DNA of 64,000 nt from Arenicola marina (taxonomy: Eukaryota; Annelida; Polychaeta; Arenicolidae): contig OZ025252.1 of the NCBI GenBank assembly GCA_964019135.1, forward strand, positions 46,784,959 through 46,848,958, written 5' to 3'. The translations under genes and the position numbers were made by a program. The first letter of the stretch is position 1. Each line of letters starts with the position of its first letter. Below, piece after piece: positions 60,782 to 64,000 of this stretch. Under the pieces are notes generated by a model that had not been told where the DNA came from, ran no database searches, and saw only the letters and a list, made by a program, of their open reading frames with translations.

Positions 60782-62402
60782 GGTGGAGGGTGAAAAGGCA
60801 TGGGGGTAGTAGACATAAGTTTGATTTTTTTTTCTAAATCCCCCGCAAGGGTCCAGTCGTCCTGTTTATCTTCCATGAAAACAACTCCCCTGAAAAGCAG
60901 TATTATTGTATCAACGATTTTACTTTAAAATGGATCATTCATTTATGTCGGACATATATATCTCTCTCTCTATATATATGGTACCTTTAGTAGAATGGCA
61001 TGACCAATGTCATACTGTTTCTCGTTCATTAGCGGCACCGGATATATATGCCATCGAAAACTGTCGAATTTCCATATATTTTTGCTTTCCAATCTAATAC
61101 ACCCCCACCCCTCTCCGCCTGGAGCTTAACGGTGACAATTCATTGTCTTGAATATCTAACAATATCAGACCAGCTAGTTATGCTCAGCTCAGCTCGGCTC
61201 GATTGATTACACCGTGACATATTTTAAAAAAAATTGTCGTTATCCAGATATAATGCACAGTTTTTCCGTTCTTTATTTAAATAAAGAACACGTTAATGAA
61301 ACACGGCTGGGTATGTTTTCCGACTCATTCTTTCATATCATGAACACTTAAGACAAAGGCGTGACGTCACACAATTGTTTTAAAGCAGGAGAGAAAGTCC
61401 GTTGTGCCACACACCAGGGCCACACATCATATGCACTAGCCGTCCGCGCGCAAGCTTGCAGGTCTAGCCTGGTTCTCGGGCAAGCTTGCACGCATAGCCT
61501 CGTTCTCGCATGGGAATTCTCAGCATGTGCATAAGGCCAATGCGATCAGGAATGATTTAGAAGTGGGTAAAAAATATAACATGTTAATGGGATGAAATAC
61601 AAAATAACCAGTTGCAGTGACACTTGACGCTTTGTGGGCGGTGAAGCGTATAGCGGTGAAGCGCGAAGCGTCGGCGCGGTAATTCTGCATAGTGCCATTA
61701 CTACCACCAGCCACTCCACCGACAAATGCTGTAATACTTCACAAGGGCACCGTTTAATGTTGAAGCGGATTATATGTGGTGCGGTACCTGAGCCCGAGAA
61801 GTGTAGGCCCACCGTGCATCTCATTATTTCAGGAGATATCGAGGCTCGGTTCAGACCATGGTTGCTAACACGTGGCGCAAATCCATTCATATTTGGGCGT
61901 CTACAATTTAGGAATTGAAGGTACAGTCGTGCGTCCGAAGGGCGCATTGCACGAGTATCCCATATGACCGTTTGCATGAACGAATAATAGTCAGATGCGA
62001 GCATTTAACTTTGCGTGACTTAAATGTGGGTGTCGTTTGGAAGAGTTTAGACTGTGTGACTGTCAAACCAGAGGCGGACGCTTTAATAACGCTTTACCAC
62101 GACTCCATATTAAATCCCTTAGACAATCATTTAATGTTTAGGGGGGCACTATTATACACATATGGGTGCCGAAGATAACGGTAAAACATTGACAGATGTC
62201 ACCCTGGGGGTACACAACAGCGAAACAGCAGAACCCTCACACCGGAAAGTGCGGCAGCGTTCTTGTTACCTGGCCAAAACAATAATCAAGGTTTCAGCCT
62301 TCCAAACCCATCAATATATCCCAACACCCCCTTACTTAAAGTTCCCACAACGTCGGCGTTGGAGAGCTCCCGATATATAGCATGCACTAAAACGTAAAGC
62401 TG
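60782..62402. other. Intergenic stretch
   Basis: A 152-codon minus-strand open frame (61546-62004) shows no domain and overlaps another open frame on the plus strand, so it is not called. The short repeat 'gcggtgaagcg' occurs near 61639-61665. Confidence 0.45.
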
Positions 62403-62542
62403 TATATCTACGGTAAAAGCCGCGTCCACTTTATCAGGCTGACTGCGTTAAGAGGTTCCGCTTAGTGGCTGAGTACGCCTTGGTAGAACCTCCTAAAGCA
62501 GTCAGCTTGATAAAGTGGTCCCGGTTTTTGCTGTAGATATAG
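62403..62542. mobile_element. Hairpin MITE of about 140 bp
   Basis: The arms 62403-62458 and 62486-62542 are inverted copies (TATATCTAC ... CCACTTTATCA ... GCTGACTGC ... GAGGTTC) around a 27-base loop. The ends are TA-rich, consistent with TA target use. Confidence 0.7.
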
Positions 62543-62790
62543 TAGCCCCCTAAAAATACGCATAACCAAGTGCTTTGCATGCGGAATACAAGGTTAGACG
62601 TATTCCGCGAGCATAGCACCTGGCTATGCGTATCCTTGTATTCCGCATGGTGACACCTTGGTTTACTTGCCCTTGTATACCACATGGTAGCAACTGAGTA
62701 CGCCTACCTGTGTATTCAGCATGCATATAACCTGGGTATGCACATCGGATTCCTTGTATTCTGAATAGTGGCGCTCGAGAATTCACTGGG
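62543..62790. repeat. Diverged 'ccttgtattccgcatg' repeats
   Basis: Several direct and inverted copies of 'ccttgtattccgcatgg' and 'gcatagcacctggctatgcg' occur. Non-coding. Confidence 0.55.
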
Positions 62791-64000
62791 CACGGCCTAT
62801 ACATAACCTATATATTATGAAGTAAGGTGGTGGCGTGTAAGGATTGGTTTAGCTCCACCTACTAGCAGCTTCTGGTAGCGAAACGTATCCGACGACAGAC
62901 TAGGTGTATAGCAAAATCGTACACACAAAAATTCTCCAAATTTGATAGAGAAATACGAGGCATTGTGTGAAAGTAATATATGGCTACTACCATGGAGTAC
63001 TGTGCTCATTATTTAGTTGGTAGGTTACGGTAGTTATTATAATATTATATTCCCATGCACTCACTCATCGTATTGTGTCACCATGACAGTGTATCATGTG
63101 GCCATCGCAAGGCCATGGCAACAAGGGGGACGGGCTGAGGACAGTGTTATGTGTGACACGATTCGTGTACGTAAGTGCATGAACTCTTTCCACGGTGGAA
63201 TCAAACTATGTCAACTATATATAATGCGAAATACGCTATCCCTTGTCAGACCCTCAGGTAGAACTGCGGCGGATCGCGAGAGTGGCTTTGCCGCCCTGCA
63301 CTCATCAGATTATATCACTGTAATATGCTACTCCCAATCTTAGTGCTTCAAGTAAAGTACGTACGACTGTGTGCTTAGCCAAGATGCAATATATGTTTTA
63401 TCTGACATTTAATTGCACCTCGTAACGTTGAGTTCAACCTGAAAAACAAACTGTGTAAGGCTGTCAGCCAGGACGAGTAAAGCAGGAAGTACTTGAGATA
63501 TAATAGCAGTTCATTGGCGATTGGCTGAGCGGTTACCAACATGGTACATACAGTAGGCTGCGGGATCATTTGTGGATGATCCTGCGGTGTTGGCAGTATA
63601 GCTATCGGAACTTTGTAGGACACTTGCCCTTGGTGACGTCATCAGGTAAGTAACTTGTTTTTTCTCCTCTCCATCAATTTCGTGTCCAATATTGTGCAAT
63701 ATTACGACAAATCCGTAGACAGGGGTGGATTTAGGAATTTGAAAATGGCAAGGGGATCCCATGGAAAACCTTATTATTCCCTAAAGGCGGTCACTCAACA
63801 CATATGGACTTAACATCTCCAGGGTGAGCGGTTTGCCCCGCTACCCCCCCCCCCCACCCCCCCCATTGGCCCCACTTTGGATACCTCACGTTTTACCTGT
63901 ACGTGTTCGTGGCGTTCATTTACGTAGATCCATACACCATGTTTCAGATATCTAAGCCGCTGGATGTCTACCCGTAATGATGGTATAACTTCATCCTAGC
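62791..64000. other. Right end of window, no recognised gene
   Basis: It contains a C run (about 63846-63858) and a repeat-like 'caggggtggatttaggaa' at 63720. No coding support was found. Confidence 0.45.

Noticed and set aside
61546..62004. Minus-strand open frame of 152 codons
   Set aside because: No domain, no splice or start context, and overlapping open frames on the plus strand. Likely chance.

Overview
The window is eukaryotic DNA from an animal, most probably a marine invertebrate. It holds one large multi-exon gene with GT-AG introns, many transposable elements, several minisatellites, and unusually many runs of C or G longer than ten bases. Expanded SRCR repertoires are known in lancelets, echinoderms and some lophotrochozoans. 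A lancelet-like animal is a reasonable guess, but nothing here fixes the taxon.

Positions 1413-37049 (+ strand) encode most of a large type I membrane receptor. I could place 38 exons whose splice phases all agree, giving about 2,213 codons that stay open to one stop codon. In order they encode the second half of one SRCR domain, thirteen complete SRCR domains (each split over two exons at the same point), a Thr-rich mucin-like stalk made of 15-bp repeats, a 24-nt microexon, an EGF-like domain, a GCC2/GCC3 (ephrin-receptor-like) Cys module, an EGF domain, a calcium-binding EGF domain, a plexin/MET-like IPT/TIG region, one membrane span and a tail of about 75 residues. The N-terminus lies outside the window. 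Part of the SRCR array (exons near 10.5-12.6 kb and 14.0-17.3 kb) is a tandem copy that includes introns. The cytoplasmic tail carries an ITIM-like motif (IDYIRL) and a W-I-V-L-P-A-P-P block.

Introns and flanks are full of mobile DNA. They hold an LTR at the left edge, an 82-bp foldback element, a Tigger/pogo remnant whose end lies 24 bp before an IPT exon, and an antisense CR1/Jockey-type LINE with a PHD finger in the last intron. From 39.7 to 43.0 kb lies a 3.3-kb element with terminal inverted repeats. Just beyond it, on the minus strand (43832-43478), is a second copy of the receptor's last exon with the same tail motifs (VDYIPL) but an in-frame stop before the membrane span. It lies tail-to-tail with the main gene. 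An orphan EGF exon follows on the plus strand.

Positions 44880-54541 are a Ty3/Gypsy LTR retrotransposon with a PNMA-like Gag, a canonical T-TTA-AAC frameshift site, a broken pol, a nested TIR element in its leader and a fold-back 3' LTR. The last 9.5 kb (54542-64000) has no convincing gene. It holds two tRNA-derived SINEs, a solo-LTR-like copy of the left-edge LTR, and several small hairpin elements. No rRNA, genuine tRNA gene or CRISPR array is visible.
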